This document shows positions 28,865-44,377 of a stretch of 64,000 bases of DNA, in pieces. The notes below the pieces were generated by a model, which made no database searches, had not been told where the DNA came from, and worked only from the letters and a program-made list of their open reading frames with translations. Every line of letters starts with the position of its first letter. Position 1 is the stretch's first letter. Origin of the DNA: Cricetomys ansorgei (taxonomy: Eukaryota > Chordata > Mammalia > Rodentia > Nesomyidae); contig JAMJFZ010000770.1 in NCBI GenBank assembly GCA_026225945.1, positions 1,489,501-1,553,500 of the forward strand. The letters are read 5' to 3'. A program made the position numbers and the translations under genes.

Positions 28865-29299
28865 TTTTTTTTCATAGAATATATTTTGATCAGATTCTTT
28901 TTTTCTACCCCAATTGCTCTCAGATCCTACCTATCCACACAACCTCATGTTCTTTCTCTCTCTCAAAACAAACAAAATCCAAAATTGTATTAAACAAATA
29001 CCAAATAAATAAATAAAAGTGAAGGCCAAACAAACAAACAAATATCCAGTAAGCAAAAAATACTGAAACAAACCAAAAGAAAACACACACAAACACACTG
29101 CCCTGGAATGTGGTCGACATATTCAGTGATACATCACTGAAGAAAACCTATTTCCCCTTTGCCATCAGGGTCAATTCCAAGTAACTCTTTGGTTAGGGAT
29201 GGAACTTTGTATCCACTTCTTGTCTTGTGTGAACTTGTGCATGTCTTGTGCTTGTGTTACTGGATTTTTAATTTCATTATATTTTGGTCAAATCATGTC
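28865..29299. mobile_element. L1 (Lx-type) 3' UTR, left part
   Basis: The order tttgatcagattctttt, ctcagatcctacct, acctcatgttctttctctc, an A/AAAC-rich stretch, ccctggaatgtggtcga, then tcccctttgccatcagggtc follows the 3' UTR of old rodent L1s. It is interrupted at 29300 by a B1. Confidence 0.6.
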
Positions 29300-29310
29300 T
29301 CCTGCAGGAT

Positions 29311-29466
29311 TTTTTTTTTTTTCTTTCTGAGACAGGGTTTCTCTGTTGTAGCTCTGGCTATCCCGGAGCTCACTCTGTGGACCAGGCTGGCCTTGAACTC
29401 ACAGAGATCTGTCTGCCTCTGCCTCCCAAGCACTAGGATTAAAGGCGTGCACCACCGCAGCCCAGG
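29311..29466 (-). mobile_element. B1 SINE with target site duplication
   Basis: A minus-strand B1 (poly-T left end, gagacagggtttctctgttg, accaggctggccttgaactc, aggcgtgcaccaccgcagcc). It is flanked by TCCTGCAGGAT (29300-29310) and TCCTGTAGGAT (29467-29477), an 11-base duplication with one mismatch. It carries the same extra-A variant as the other B1s. Confidence 0.9.
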
Positions 29467-29689
29467 TCCTGTAGGATATTTATTTGGTATGTATTTAGAA
29501 TTTATGAGACACCAAATATTCAAGTTGTATAAATCATCCCACTTTTAAAAAATAAGACTGTTGTTCTCTAGTTATTAAATAAAATTTCTATTAATGCCTA
29601 TTATATATGTTTCAATTATTCAGTATCTTTATTGATTTTTGTGCCTTGATCTGTGCTGAGATATTATATACACATTTAAAGCTTTATTT

Positions 29690-29825
29690 TCAAATTAATC
29701 CTTATAGGAATTAGTATTTTCTTTTTAAATGAGAAATCTGAGAATAATAAAAATTAGATTGTTTGTTGTCATGCACAATTAATGATTTACAATTGTCGTT
29801 AGAACTCTGAATGGCACAACTTTAG
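29690..29825 (+). mobile_element. Possible MIR remnant
   Basis: aattaatccttataggaatt followed by tttttaaatgagaaatctga echoes the MIR core (atcctcacaa... gatgaggaaactgag). Strongly diverged. Confidence 0.4.
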
Positions 29826-30998
29826 GCTTTTCAGTACTTTATGACATCTTTGTAAGTGTACCTAGAAAATAGACAGAGCTTTCTAAACTATGCTGAATAA
29901 AAACTTGTCTGCTGCTTTTTGTGAAAGATGAGGTTTGTAAATCTGTGACAAAATTTTACTTGTCCCAAATCTTACTGTAAACCTCTGAGAGCCAATAGTT
30001 GTGCTTGTTCTATGTGTGCATAATGGATGACCAGTATCAGAACCTTGAAACGCTGAAAAGGATCTATTGACTATCTAACTCAGCAGAACCACCATGATTA
30101 CAACAGTAACATCCTTTGAGATCAAAGCCCAACATGGTTTTCAATTAATCAGAAGATTTATTCAATTAATTGAATCAGCTGTGAACAGCCACAGACATCT
30201 TAGGAGATGCTAGATCTCCCTGTTGCAAAGAGGAAGCCCAAAGAACCAACTCTTGAGCAAAAGTGATTGCAAAATGAAGGGACTGTATTTACTTGGGAAG
30301 GAAACACCACAATTCCAACTAAGATTTGTTCTTTTATTAAAAAAATTGAAGTGTTAACAATAAATTTGTTTCTAATATGGAAATTTTGGATGGTCTTATT
30401 TTTCTTTCATTTTGAAAGTATTAATAGATCAGTAAGAAATGAGAAAGTGGGTACGTGAACATCTGACCATGAAACAAAACCATGGTCCGATGAATAGGGC
30501 TTGATGAGCATCATTTCTGCAGGGAAGGCATGGTGCAATTATTGTAATGAGGCACTCTATTGAATGGCTCCCACATAAAACATAGTAATTGGAAATAAGC
30601 AATTACTTAAAATTGCATAGGTGGAAGGTGGTGCCTCATTTGACTACATTTGAATTTATCATGCACCCATGAGCTACAAATTAATATTGGAGTGAGTGAC
30701 AGATCATGTGTACAGCTAGGGGTTTCTCTAAAGAAAACTTTTTATGAAGTTGACATTATGCTTGGAAAGAACGAACTCTAAAAGGTGTCTAATGTAGGTG
30801 GTGGTAAGACAAAAATAGTCATGTTACAATGCATATAAAGGTGAATTCCATTATAATGTCACATTATGAAGCTTTGAAATGTGTCTTAGGATATGGAAAG
30901 GAAGCGCTAGATGATGGGTCAACAGATTTGATATTAAGTTATTTCCATATTATAAGTTCTGAATCCTGTAAAAATACCAGGTATAAAAGTTAAAATAT

Positions 30999-30999
<1 letters not shown>

Positions 31000-31039
<40 letters not shown>
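31000..31039. repeat. (CA)20 microsatellite
   Basis: Pure CA repeat of 40 bases. Confidence 0.97.
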
Positions 31040-31042
<3 letters not shown>

Positions 31043-31565
31043 ATCATTCTTCCTTGGGGCTCTAGGTTGTCTCAATGTTAATTCCTACATTGTGTGAAAT
31101 TCTTTTTATTTTCTGTGACTTTCATGTAAGATTCCACATCTATATACATTCAATTTACATAGTTGCAGGCTGTGGCGAATGAATTAACATCACACTAAAA
31201 GATTACTTTTAATCTTTAAGCCTTCTTTGATTTATATCTTCTTATATAATTAATCTATGAAATAACTGTAAATGAGGTAAATATTATGAAGAACTGTTTA
31301 TTTGGAAGTGAGTCATATCAATGGACACTTGAGCATATCTTACAAAGCTGGGAAAGTTAATTGACTTGAATTTATTGAGTGCTTTCCTCACTCAAGCAAT
31401 GGCTGGCGTCAACAGATTTGGTCAAATCAACACCTAATACTAAAACTAGAGAGCAATGACTTGCAATGCAGTGCATGAGGCACCTGACTCACTGAAAACA
31501 AGTAGATATGTTTAATAACATGGTGTTAATTGGTAAGCCACAAATACATGCCAAAGGGGTGGGGA

Positions 31566-31790
31566 GGTATACAGCAGTGCCTCAGCAGTTAAGAATACTG
31601 GCTGCTCTTCAGAGGATTCAGGTTCAATTCCCTTCAACCTCATGGTTGCTCACAACCATCTATAACTCTAGTCTCAGGGGCTCCAACTACCTCTTCTGGT
31701 CTCTATGAGCACTGCATGCATGTGGTTCACAGACATGCATGCAGGCAAAACACCCATACACATATAACAAAAACAAAACTAAACTAAAAT
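31566..31790 (+). mobile_element. B3-type SINE
   Basis: gcagttaagaatactggctg, ggttcaattcccttcaacct, gctcacaaccatctataact and gcatgcaggcaaaacaccca are B3/B2 segments in plus orientation, with an AAAC-rich tail. Confidence 0.75.
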
Positions 31791-32099
31791 ATATGCTAGG
31801 AAGTTTTGAATTGCAGATGTAAAGACAAAATGACTTTATATTTGTATCTCTATACTTAATATAAACAAGACTGGAGAGACAGATGAGTGACTTTGATTCT
31901 AACCATGCATTTGTTTGGGAATTTAAATCCAGAGTCCAAGCAGCCCTGGGATCCTAGGTTTCAGTTGCATTTGAACTTCATGCGCAAATAGCAAGAATGT
32001 GACCAGTAGCAACAGTACTTATTCTGGCAGCTGCCTTAGTTCCTTGATGCCTGTTTTAGAGATAGTTCAGATAATTCCTAAGTCTGCATTAACTATGAC

Positions 32100-32460
32100 A
32101 GATTTTCTTAGAGAATTTCAAACACAATATCACGTTTGCATTTTGATCATATCCATTCTTCACTCGTTTCTCTCACCCCCAACAACTTCTTCATTCCTTT
32201 CTTAACCTTAAATGTCCTTCTATTTATTTTTTCTTAAAACATATGTAATGTGCTGAGTTTAAGTAGTGTTGTCCATTTGCTCTAGTATAGGGCTACCCAC
32301 TGGAAAATGGGCAATCTATCAGGGTCCATATTTCTGAAGAAAACTAACACTCCCCAATAGTAGACAACTGCCTGCAGCTCCTTTTCGACCCTCCACAGAC
32401 ATATCCAAGAAATATAAACAGGTTGTATAACCCTCAAGTAAATAAATTTGGTTTGCAAGA
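32100..32460. mobile_element. L1 (Lx-type) 3' UTR remnant
   Basis: acgtttgcattttgatcata, the pyrimidine-rich stretch to 32240, ccactggaaaatgggcaatc and ctccccaatagtagacaact follow the usual order of old rodent L1 3' UTRs. Confidence 0.5.
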
Positions 32461-32997
32461 ACATTGGTTAGGAATTTTGTCTCTTACTAGTTGAAGACAG
32501 TAAAACACTTTCCCACTGCCACCAGAATACTCTTGGCATGTAATAGTCCTTAAACGGTGCATAGAAGAATATGCACCCAGACACAGCCACCTCTTACTTT
32601 GAGCTCAACAGTTTTAAAAGATAAATAAAAATGAGAAAATGCTTTGATTTTTATACTGAATATCTTTTTGTTTGTTTTTCATTATTGGGACTAAGTGGTC
32701 ACTTAGTTACCTACAGAGGCAGTTTTAAGCTATCAGAGACCTGAATATGATTTTTGTATTTGATGTTGTGAATATAGGCCCTTGCAGTCCCTTTGGGACC
32801 ACATTGCCTGGTGTCCTTGAGATACAGCACATGGTAATACATTAGCATCCCATTCTTTCCTTCCTCTCCTGGAGATACATCTTTGAATAGTTTTTTTTTT
32901 TTTTTCCCCCTGAGCTGCCAAGCTATTATTTGGGGGAATTATTTTAGAAAATCAACATCCCTAAAGACTAAAGCAGCTTGTTCCCACCTCCTTTGCC

Positions 32998-32998
32998 T

Positions 32999-33041
<43 letters not shown>

Positions 33042-33043
33042 TT
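32998..33043. repeat. (TTTA)11 microsatellite
   Basis: Uninterrupted TTTA repeat. Confidence 0.95.
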
Positions 33044-33404
33044 GAGTAAATGTTCACTCTGGAAATTATAGATCAGATTGAGCAACTTGTTATATACAAA
33101 GTTACTAGAACAAATCATATGACAGTCTATAATCATACGGAAAATTGCCGAAATGCTGAATGACAATCAACAGGCTTTGTAAAGAGGAAATCTTCCAGAA
33201 GCCTTTAATTTACTTCCTGCAAATATAAGACACAGAATAGGCAATGGGGGCAGGGTAGCAATGGCATTATCTACAGAACTCAAACTAAGAATATTACAGA
33301 CCATGTATAATGAGGGAAATAAGTCAGCAGTTAACACACTGAGTTAAACTATACTGTCATACTAGAAGGTTAAATTTGTTTTAGTAAAGGTCATTTGTTT
33401 TTGT

Positions 33405-33515
33405 TTTGTTTTGATTCTGAGACAGGGTTCCGCTACATAGCCTAGGCTGGTCTTGAATACATTGTTCTCCTACCTCAGCCTTCCAAGTATTGTGATTAGA
33501 GATGTGTTTAACCTT
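33405..33515 (-). mobile_element. Old B1 SINE
   Basis: gattctgagacagggttccg, catagcctaggctggtcttg and agccttccaagtattgtgat form a diverged minus-strand B1 core. It lacks the extra-A segment of the younger copies. Confidence 0.75.
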
Positions 33516-33639
33516 TAAGCCAGTTTGTCTCAACTGTCAGCCTCTCTGCTGAGCCCACTGTCAGGGTCTGGTTGGTCTTTAGTCACCACTTTCATCTGGC
33601 TGGAGAGGGTAGTGACTTCTGCTGTGCTGTGAATGTTGA

Positions 33640-33755
33640 AACACTTTTAACATATATGATCACATTGAATTCTCCTAATAAACATGGAAAATGAGAATTA
33701 ACTCAACTTTACAGATGAGGACTAGACCTCAAGGCATTTATCACTTTCTGCCCTG
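33640..33755 (+). mobile_element. MIR remnant
   Basis: tgatcacattgaattctcct followed by tttacagatgaggactagac matches the MIR core region. Confidence 0.5.
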
Positions 33756-33894
33756 CTTTGTTCAACTCCATCAAACACAGTTTTTCTGTAGGGCCCTATT
33801 TGCTAAAAGACCCTTTCTCTGCTTTTCAACTGTGCTGGAAGGACTCAGGGACCCTCTCTAGTGCATACCTGGGGCCCACAAAAATAAGAAGAAG

Positions 33895-34005
33895 ACATCA
33901 GATCTGGAATTACAGATGGTTGTGAGCCACCATGTGGGTACTGGTATCTGAATTGGTGTCCTCTGAAGAGAGACAAGTACTCTACATGACTGAGCACTTT
34001 ACTTT
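33895..34005 (-). mobile_element. B3/B2 SINE fragment
   Basis: ggaattacagatggttgtga, gccaccatgtgggtactggt and gaattggtgtcctctgaaga are the reverse complement of the SINE body; cctgagcactt-type head sequence follows near 33990. Confidence 0.6.
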
Positions 34006-34779
34006 AACTTGTTTGTGTTTCTTTCTAGTGTTATTAGCTTCTAAAGTTTACATCTTGCTTTCTTTTGAATTCCCATATCCGGAGGAATGGCAGATAAGTA
34101 AATAGCAGGTACTCCAAACATACTTGTAGAATTACAATGAACGTGGAAAACATATGGAAATTAAAAGGATAAAAAATAAAAATTAATGTTTATCATTTCA
34201 CTCTCATATTGTACTTAAATTATAGCTGTGGGGCTCTGCAAGGCTCACTTATGTTTTTAGATCATGGCTGTTTCTGACCCAGGAAGTAGCATGCTAACCA
34301 AGAGCGAGGCAGAGACATCAAGGTGACACAGATTGAAGAGCAGTGGTCAAGGGTTTGGATTAAAGGGTTCATTGCGGCAGGCTAAGGGAATTGGTTATAT
34401 CACTGGGTTTCTAGGAAGTCAGGTTCTCATCTTATGTTGTTAGGAAGCATTCTGCATAAGAAACTGTAGACCTTCATCCCAATAATATGGAGAAACATAG
34501 GAGTAAACGCTCGCATGATTAAATACCAACACTGGATCACTCTTCCTTCCTTTTCTGCTTCCAGGAAGTCCTCACCATGGAGACTCACTCACACTGGAGT
34601 TTCTATGTCTCAGATTGTCCTGACCAAAATATTCTCAAATAGAGATGAGAAATCCTAAGTATTTACAGACAACTCCATAGATGGAAGCTGTTGCTGCAAA
34701 CAATGGATCCAGAAAGGAAGAAGTCTAATTTTCTACCACTAAAACAGAGCCAAAGGTTGAAGGCAAGGCTGGTTACATG

Positions 34780-35165
34780 GTATCCTGATTAGTATTTTCA
34801 GTTTGACACAAACCTAGATACTCCTGGGAAGAAGGAACATCAGTTGAGGAATTGCTCCCATCAAACTGGCATGTTAGCATGTCTGTGAGGTATTTTATTG
34901 ATTTACTAGTTGATGTAGGAGGGTCCTGCCCCCTGTGGGTGGTGCCATCCTTGGGCAGGTGGGCCTGGACTGTGTTAGAAAGCTCTGCAGAGGGAGCAAG
35001 CCAATAAGTAGTGTTCTTCCTTGGCATCTGCTTCAAGCTCCTGCCTTGAGTTTCTGCCTAATTTCCCTCTATGATCAATTATAAACTATAAAATGAAATA
35101 AGGCCCTTACTCCCCATTTTGTTTTTGACAATGTGTTTACCACAGCAATAGAAAGTAACTAGGAC
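34780..35165 (+). repeat. Rodent interspersed repeat, copy 1 of 2
   Basis: Shares a long ordered series with 45240-45625: tcagttgaggaattgc, ggcatgttagcatgtctgtg, gcagagggagcaagcc, aataagtagtgttcttcctt, ataaaatgaaataaggccct and a ttgacaatgtgtttaccaca end. Family name not assigned. Confidence 0.65.
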
Positions 35166-36375
35166 ACATGGCAAGAGAGATAGTGCTCTTTCCTAAGATC
35201 AGCAGATAAGACATGGAGGCAGATGTGCATTCCATTTCTCAAATCTGAACTTTTGCCACACTGGGAACTTTGGAGACATCGGGTTTTTGGTTTTTCTTCT
35301 GGAGGCAGGTAATCACAACCCCAGCACAGCCAGGGTAGGAAGAAGGCCACTTCACCTCTGGTTTATAGTCAAGTTTGGAAAAACAAAGAGATAACTATAA
35401 TACATCAAGACAATGCCAATCTGCTTTCTAGTATGCATAATGTGACTTCAAACTGTCCTGGACCAAATTACTGTCTCTCACTTGGGCTGTTGCTTCTTTA
35501 CCTGTTTATGGTATTGATTGGGAAGTATAGATACCACTAGCTCTTAGTTCAAACAAAGAAAATTATAAACAAACTAAAAGAAGTTAAAAGTGCTACATGT
35601 ATGGCATGATTTGTCACTACACAAGTGAAACCCATGAAGTCAAATTTCAGAACAGAAAGACCAAATAGGAAAAAGGAAAAAAAAAAAAAAAGGAAAATAT
35701 TAATGAATAGGACAAAAGTAGAGATAATAATTGGGAGGCCAAAAGGCAGTCCTAAGATGGATACATCATCCTTGAACAAGCAGTAGGTGGAAATGTCATT
35801 GTGCAAATGTCTTGGTCTGTAGACAGCTCCCTTCCCAGTTTGGGCAATTCTGATGAAAAAAGTCTGAGAAGGTACATACTGGTAAAGGTTTTGAGCCCCA
35901 AGAAAGCTGACATCTCACAGGCTTCCCCAGAGAAAATGAAATTCAACCAACCAGACACAAATGGAGAAAAATAAATGAAAAAGAAGACATTGGCATCAGA
36001 GTGTTCTCTACAATCCTGGGTTCTATAATAATGAAGAATGAAATCTGTAGAAGATGAAGAGAAAATAAGTGAATGAAAATTCTTTAAAAAGAGGCACACC
36101 ACAAAGGCAATAGTTACTGTCATAAGATGACTAAGCCAGAGGACACAATACATATTAGCTCTGCAAGGTAGAGGAGGAACAAGAAAGCCTGAGCACGAGA
36201 AAGATGGCATTTCATTTTTTTATATAATAAAAATATAGATTGTATACACAAACATACACCCATACACACATATCTATTTATTATTTGCAAATAGAACCAT
36301 TTTCTTCTGTATTCTCTTGAGACCTGGAACCCAGGACCCTAAATAGTTGTGTGTTTTTCTCTAACACATACTTTA

Positions 36376-38237
<1,862 letters not shown>

Positions 38238-38326
38238 CTAAAGGGGGAGAAGGGGAGAAAAAAGAGAATTCCCATTGAAATGAATAGTTTAAGACTTGAA
38301 AGAATAACAGGTAATTACACATATGA

Positions 38327-38339
38327 CCAGTAGATGGCA
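38327..38339 (+). promoter_or_regulatory. CTCF-like motif next to a Nalcn exon
   Basis: CCAGTAGATGGCA fits the CTCF core CCASYAGRKGGCR at all 13 positions. It is 90 bases from the acceptor of the 38101-38237 exon. Occupancy cannot be judged from sequence. Confidence 0.4.
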
Positions 38340-39178
38340 GAAAAGGCACATCAAGCACACCACACAGTGGCGCCTCAGATTGGCCCCTGCTTGATAAAAT
38401 TTTGAGTTTCTGGGAAAGGACAAAGTTAACAGCAAACTAAACCACTTCTAAAAAATGCAGGGGAAAGTTTTGTTATTGTGCTCCCAAAGATAAGTCTCTT
38501 TTCATCCCATGCATCATCTTTTGCCTTTTACTTCTCTTCGCCTCTTAAAAGGTCTTCTCTGTGCATCGTAGTTAATCCCTTAGTATCTTCCCTGTTTCCT
38601 ATCCCTATCCAAACTGTAACACTGGTCCTACCATTCACAAATGGGTTAAGAGGGCACCGAAAGCCATTCGCTCATGTCCCTTTTGTGGGATGTGTTTTAA
38701 CTTTTATAAGACAGAGGTTTTTTTTGTTTGTTTTTTAAAATCAGGATTGTTTTTTTAAATCAGGATTTTAAATCAGGTCAAGAGAGCTTTGATAATCAGA
38801 AGAAATGGGCAACGGACCAAGTACCTCTTACTAGCATGCAGAGATGTAAACTGGTCAGAAGGAACAAAAAGAGTGGTATTAGGGAGTTAGACCAGACCTC
38901 AGTTCCAATGATAGACGGCTCAGCTCTCTGTTAGGTCTGGAGTGAGTAGCAAGATATGGGTCCTCATTTCTGGTTTCTCATCTTGCACTGTATGTGTTTT
39001 TCCACTTTAATTTTGTAAAATATGCATAGATTTCCTTAGCTATACAGACACCTATTTGATTTGGTGGGCAGCCTTTGATCTTAGATGGTGATCTTCTTTA
39101 GAGAGGAGGCTACTGCTGTTTACTGTCCCTCTGAACAGCAATGTATGCACAGGACATGCATATAATATGATTGTTTTT

Positions 39179-39208
39179 GATGGTGATGGTGATGATGATG
39201 ATGATGGT
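39179..39208. repeat. (GAT)n microsatellite
   Basis: GATGGT/GATGAT trinucleotide repeat. Confidence 0.9.
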
Positions 39209-41435
39209 AAAACCCTCACACCCAGGGCCACAAAACAAAAGGCACAGGCATCTCCACGGTATGGGAGTAATTAGAAAAGTGAATGCATGAATGCAGGCTT
39301 TTGAAAAAATAACTGATTTCTAACAGGTCATTGATATATAATTGGTGAAAAATTTTCCAGTGGTAAATCAGATGGGGCCACAGAGAAAGAAAACGCTGTT
39401 GACTTACTAAGGTAGACCAGATAGCAAGCAGATCAGTGACAGCAGGCCAAAGACTGATAAGATTGATGGCGCAGAAAGGTCATTGCTCAATTGTGTTTGC
39501 TGACTCATTTGTTTATTTACTTGTGCTGTCACTTCTAGAACAATCCCATGAGCCAGATTCTGTGCAAAATTCTTGGGCTTTAACAATAAAAGGGTGACTG
39601 CATTCTCCCTCACCCAGCCCACATCATAACCCAGTGCACAGTTTAATAAATAAAGACCATAGAAGATAACGGGTACCATGGAAGAGATATGACCAGAATG
39701 TTTGGGGAACCCAAGGCAAGAGTGAAGAGAGAAATAAGAAAAACAAGTCAAGGTATTATTTTCCACACTCTGAATTCTTAGGCAACAAAACGTCTGTGGA
39801 TAGCTAAGGTTGCTACCACTAAGGGTCTAGTTATATAGACCCTTAGGGGGGCAAATTATATATTCTGCTAGAATGAAATATGAGGGCAAAGTGTATGTTA
39901 GTCAGAGCATCTCATCAAAATGACAATTCTGAGACATTCCTAAAACTCTCTCCATTTGTTGACTCCATCCATTCTCACCAGCACCTCCATTCCTGGGTGT
40001 TGAAAACCCTGTTATGCTTCTCCACTCCCAAGTTAGCTCTTATGCCATGGAGATGGCTGTGCTTTTTGTTTTGTGGCCCTGGATGTTAGGGCTTTACCAT
40101 CATCATACATCTCTTTTAATTATCATCTATTTCTCCATTTTGTAGTTACAGAAATATCAATTTTTAAAACTCTCTGTTGTTACTCTAATACTTTAAAAAC
40201 AAAATTGATCAAAACTTTCCATTTGGACTCAGTCTCCTCTTGCTCCCCTCTACCACTGAAGTTTTAGTTTACTGAGCATTCCTATTGTGTCTGTGCCCCT
40301 CTCTCCTTCTTTCTTTCTTGCACTTCATGAATTTCTACGTGTTCTTGGGATTTTAGTTCCTCATATATTTCTTCAGAGAGTCTCTGACCACCAAAGTCTT
40401 CCTCTGGGGAGCTCAGAGCATGTTGGGTTGGGCCACAGAATGCTGCTGCTCACATGGGTCAAAGCAGTGAGCAATCTTCAGTTTCTTCAGGTTCAATCTC
40501 ACACACATGTTAGTAGTTTTCTAGGCTGTTGCAGCAGTTATCAAAAGACTGTGAGGTCTGTGCATCAGAAGCCACCAACCACTCCAGAATCAATGACTCA
40601 ATTTCGGAATTAAGGCTTCCCTGAGCCCTGTTTCCTCTGAGGACTCCAGGGAAGACTCACTCTCACCACTTGCTTTGATTCTCTGTAGGTTTGTGGCTCA
40701 TTCCTCCACCTTTGCTTCCAGTGTCCCATGTACTCTTCCTACTGCCTGTCCCCGAATCACCCTCCTGTTCTCCAACTAGGAAAGCAAATATCAGATTCAG
40801 GACCCAGCCTCATCCAGAATGTTAACTGTTTACTTCTGCAAAGGCACAATTTCCAAGTAAAGTCTCATTTGAAAGCACAGTAGGCTTTGGGAGACACTGT
40901 TAGATCCCACCATACGTATCGTCATTTCAAGTAGTTTTGTCTCACACTAGCGTATGAGGCCCATGGGACTGGGAAGTAGGTGGAGTTTCTTTCCTCACAT
41001 TCATTCTGTTTGTGTCTGGCATAGTGGTTAACATGAAGTCAGGTAAGAAAATTGTCACTGAGCACCAAGCGGGTGACAGAGAGAAACTCTGTCACAGAAA
41101 ATGTAGAAGCAGAAGTAGCTTCGTGGAGTGAATAGAGAGGTAGATGATATCTATTTGTTAATTGGACAACTTAACTTTTTTGGTGTAGAGTGTAGGAATC
41201 CTCTATTTGCAGAATGAAATCCCAGTCAGATTCTTATGGAATTTAACTGGTTATGATGTTTGTCACTGTCTAACTGATGAATGTTTGGACCATGCTTAGA
41301 CTTACACATTTTTGTCAGGGACATGCTGAGAATACGTCAAATTATAGCTAATTTTGCCCCAGAATATAGTGATCAACACAATAGACTAATACTATTTTTT
41401 TAATTTTTAAAATGGAGTTTGTTGAATTCTAATGT

Positions 41436-41456
41436 TTATATATATATATATATATA
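41436..41456. repeat. (TA)n microsatellite
   Basis: Pure TA run in an AT-rich stretch that extends to about 41495. Confidence 0.9.
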
Positions 41457-44191
41457 ATTTTCATAGGGTATATAAATATTAATATATATAAATATTCCTA
41501 AGAGCATTTAAGCTCCTCAGGGGCAAGATTCCACTTTTAAATTTCCTTTCATAGCACCTCCCAGAGAGTGAAAATAGAATATGGTTGGAAACAAATTGAA
41601 GCTCAGCATGAGTTGGTCATTGAGCCGCAGAAACTATGCAGAGCAATGGCAAAGCTCTGGTGAATGGCCCAGAAGGTTCTCCATGGTCCTGCAAATCCTC
41701 CTTTGGAATGATGAGAACCCTGGCTACTCGGATATGCAGACAGGTCAGGAGAAAAAGAGCATGGGGAGTAGCTGCTTGGCCAGGGGCTGTGGATTGCCTC
41801 TTATGAGCAGAACAGCCTCTTTCCAGAAGTTTCATGAGTTTTCCCATACACCTCCATGGGCCTATTCTGGAAGGAGTGTGTTTACCACAGCCATCCATCA
41901 TTTCTATGGCAATGATATTTGTGAGCCCTGACTGTAAACTACCCAAATGTCCTCCAAAAGAATGGAAAAACAAAGCAAGTTCTATTTAAACACTTAAAAT
42001 GAGTGAGGTACAGCCCAATATAAAATGTGGTTAATGTGATACTGCAGTATTGAGGGCAGGAAGCTAGACATAACAAAGAGCATATATGGGAAGACAAGGT
42101 TGTAAGGTCAATAAAGAGATAACATTATCCTATGTTGCTAGTTTTCATTGAGGTCAGTATTCTAGGGGCAGGTGGATAACAGTGGCCAGACAGGTGTAAG
42201 GTCAGTGGTGTCTAAGGTACAGTTGCCTTGATCTGTTCAGATTGGGTACATTATGTTTGTAAACATGAGTAAAAAGCCTCATCCTGTTTATTTCAGTGCA
42301 GTGAAAAGCTTAAAAGTGGACAGATGATACATTTGATCAAAATAATGTAACTCCTATTTCATTGCTATTAACACAACCTTGACCATTCTGCCTTCCCTAC
42401 TCCAACAGCTTAGCCAAGACACAAACATTAGAAAAAGAACAAAGGGACAAGATGGGAAGCAGAGCAGGGCTGCTGGGGGTGGGGGAGATCAAGGTCACCA
42501 GACCAGATAAAAGTACTTCATGGTACTTTTAAGCCACTCACAAAGTTGCTTAAAATTCGGCAAAATGATATTCTACTTCTTATTCTAACTTCTCATCCTC
42601 TCTCTCCCACACACAATTTCTAAAAGCAAGTATACTTTGATGCAGATGAATGACTAACATCAATAAAAGGACTGGATATGAATTTAAGATCATTAAACTA
42701 TACCCCCTCCAAAGCAAGGCTTTTTAAAATGAAGTAATTATAATTGTAAATGTCCATTAAAATTTAAAAGATCTGAAGTCTTGAAGGGAAGATACAGAGC
42801 AGAGGACGCTGAGATTTTCCTCTTCATGTTGAAGAACCTAACATAAAGAAGGGCACACAGGAGGGAGTTGATAATGACTTCAACTGAGCAAGTAGTCTGC
42901 CTGCACCCCACAGATCAGATGATAGCTTTGTGACAGGCTCACAGGGAAAAAGAAAAAAAAAAGTGCATTTGCAACAGAGAAATTACAATCAAAGAAAGAA
43001 ACAAATTTCAAAACCTGTGCTTTAAAAAAAAAAAAACTAAGCTTGCACTCTTCCGCAGCTAGGCATCTGTGGAGCTGAGATATCATTGAGGGCATTAGGT
43101 AGCTGAGAGTCTCCGCTTTCCCAATCCTCTCAAGAGAGTTCGGGCATAATTGCGCTGCATAACACACACCCGGTTCTGCCTCCCTGCTCCCATCTTCCCC
43201 ATTTCAGCCTGTGCTTTCTTCTGCTAAGATATTCAAACACTATTCAGCCCCACTGCAGTTCCCTTCAGAAGGCTGTGACAGCTAAATGGAGGAATGCATT
43301 AAGACTTGTTGTAATTTTTTGGTGTGATTTTTCTAAAAGAAAATAATTTAGAAAATATCTAGACTTGTAACATATTCTCATTTAAAAATCGAATCATTGA
43401 CCTATGGTGGTGGGAGGGGGATGTGCATAGATGTGTGAGTTAGTGCAACTGAGGAGCAACTGTTAGCTGTTCAGGATATGAAAAATGAGCACACTATGTT
43501 TACACAGGAATGAAAAGGAGTCCCCTCTCTTAGTAATGTGATTAAATTAAGTCTGAATTTTCCGTGTGTCATTACCTGGTGGTGGTATCAGGCTTTTCTG
43601 CTTCAATTCTGACAGCAATTCAGAATGCAGAATCTACATGAACTATGTGGCATCATTTTTCAGGGAGGTTCTCTAATTTGTTTATGCAAGTTTTATAACC
43701 TAAACAAAATGGCTTCTGGGTTAAAGCAGATGGCATAGGTGGGGTAATGACCAAACATGTTGGCTATGTGCTATCATAAATATTTGATATAAAGTATGAG
43801 GACTACCCTGCTTTCCTTGTTTAGCATAGTAAAATAGCACCCATAGGAAGGAGCTATATCAAAAATATGCTATAGACGAAGGGCAATGGATGACACATGC
43901 ACGGCGGCAATACCGTACAAGTCACAAATGTTTACTTAAAATGTTTTCTGGTAATTTCCATTCTTTTACAAAATCTTTAACAAATCCAATACTTCCAAGG
44001 TCAAATTGGTATTTTCGTTTTCATTGCCTTGAAGTCAAGCCATTCATATTAAATTGGAGGGCTTATTTCTCAGTTGGTCTGTGGCTACATTTCTGTATGG
44101 CAGCTGTTACCCAAAAATGTTCACAATAATTTCAAAATGTGAACTAATTAATTGCATGTGATATAATTTTAAAGTTAATATATATTTTTAA

Positions 44192-44377
44192 TGTGTGTGT
44201 GTGTGTGTGTGCCTACGCATGTGGTTTTCCCCAGAGACCACAAGGAGGCTTCAGATTCCTTGGAGTTGGAGTTACAGGTGTTTGTGAGCCACCAGATATA
44301 GGTGCTGAGAGCTGAACTGAGGTCTCTACAAGAGTAGCAAGTGTTTTTAACTGCTGAGCTTTCTCTCCTGCTCCAGT
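44192..44377 (-). mobile_element. B3 SINE with GT tail
   Basis: A GT run (44192-44211) followed by ttggagttggagttacaggt, gtgagccaccagatataggt and taactgctgagctttctctc, the reverse complement of a B3. Confidence 0.75.
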
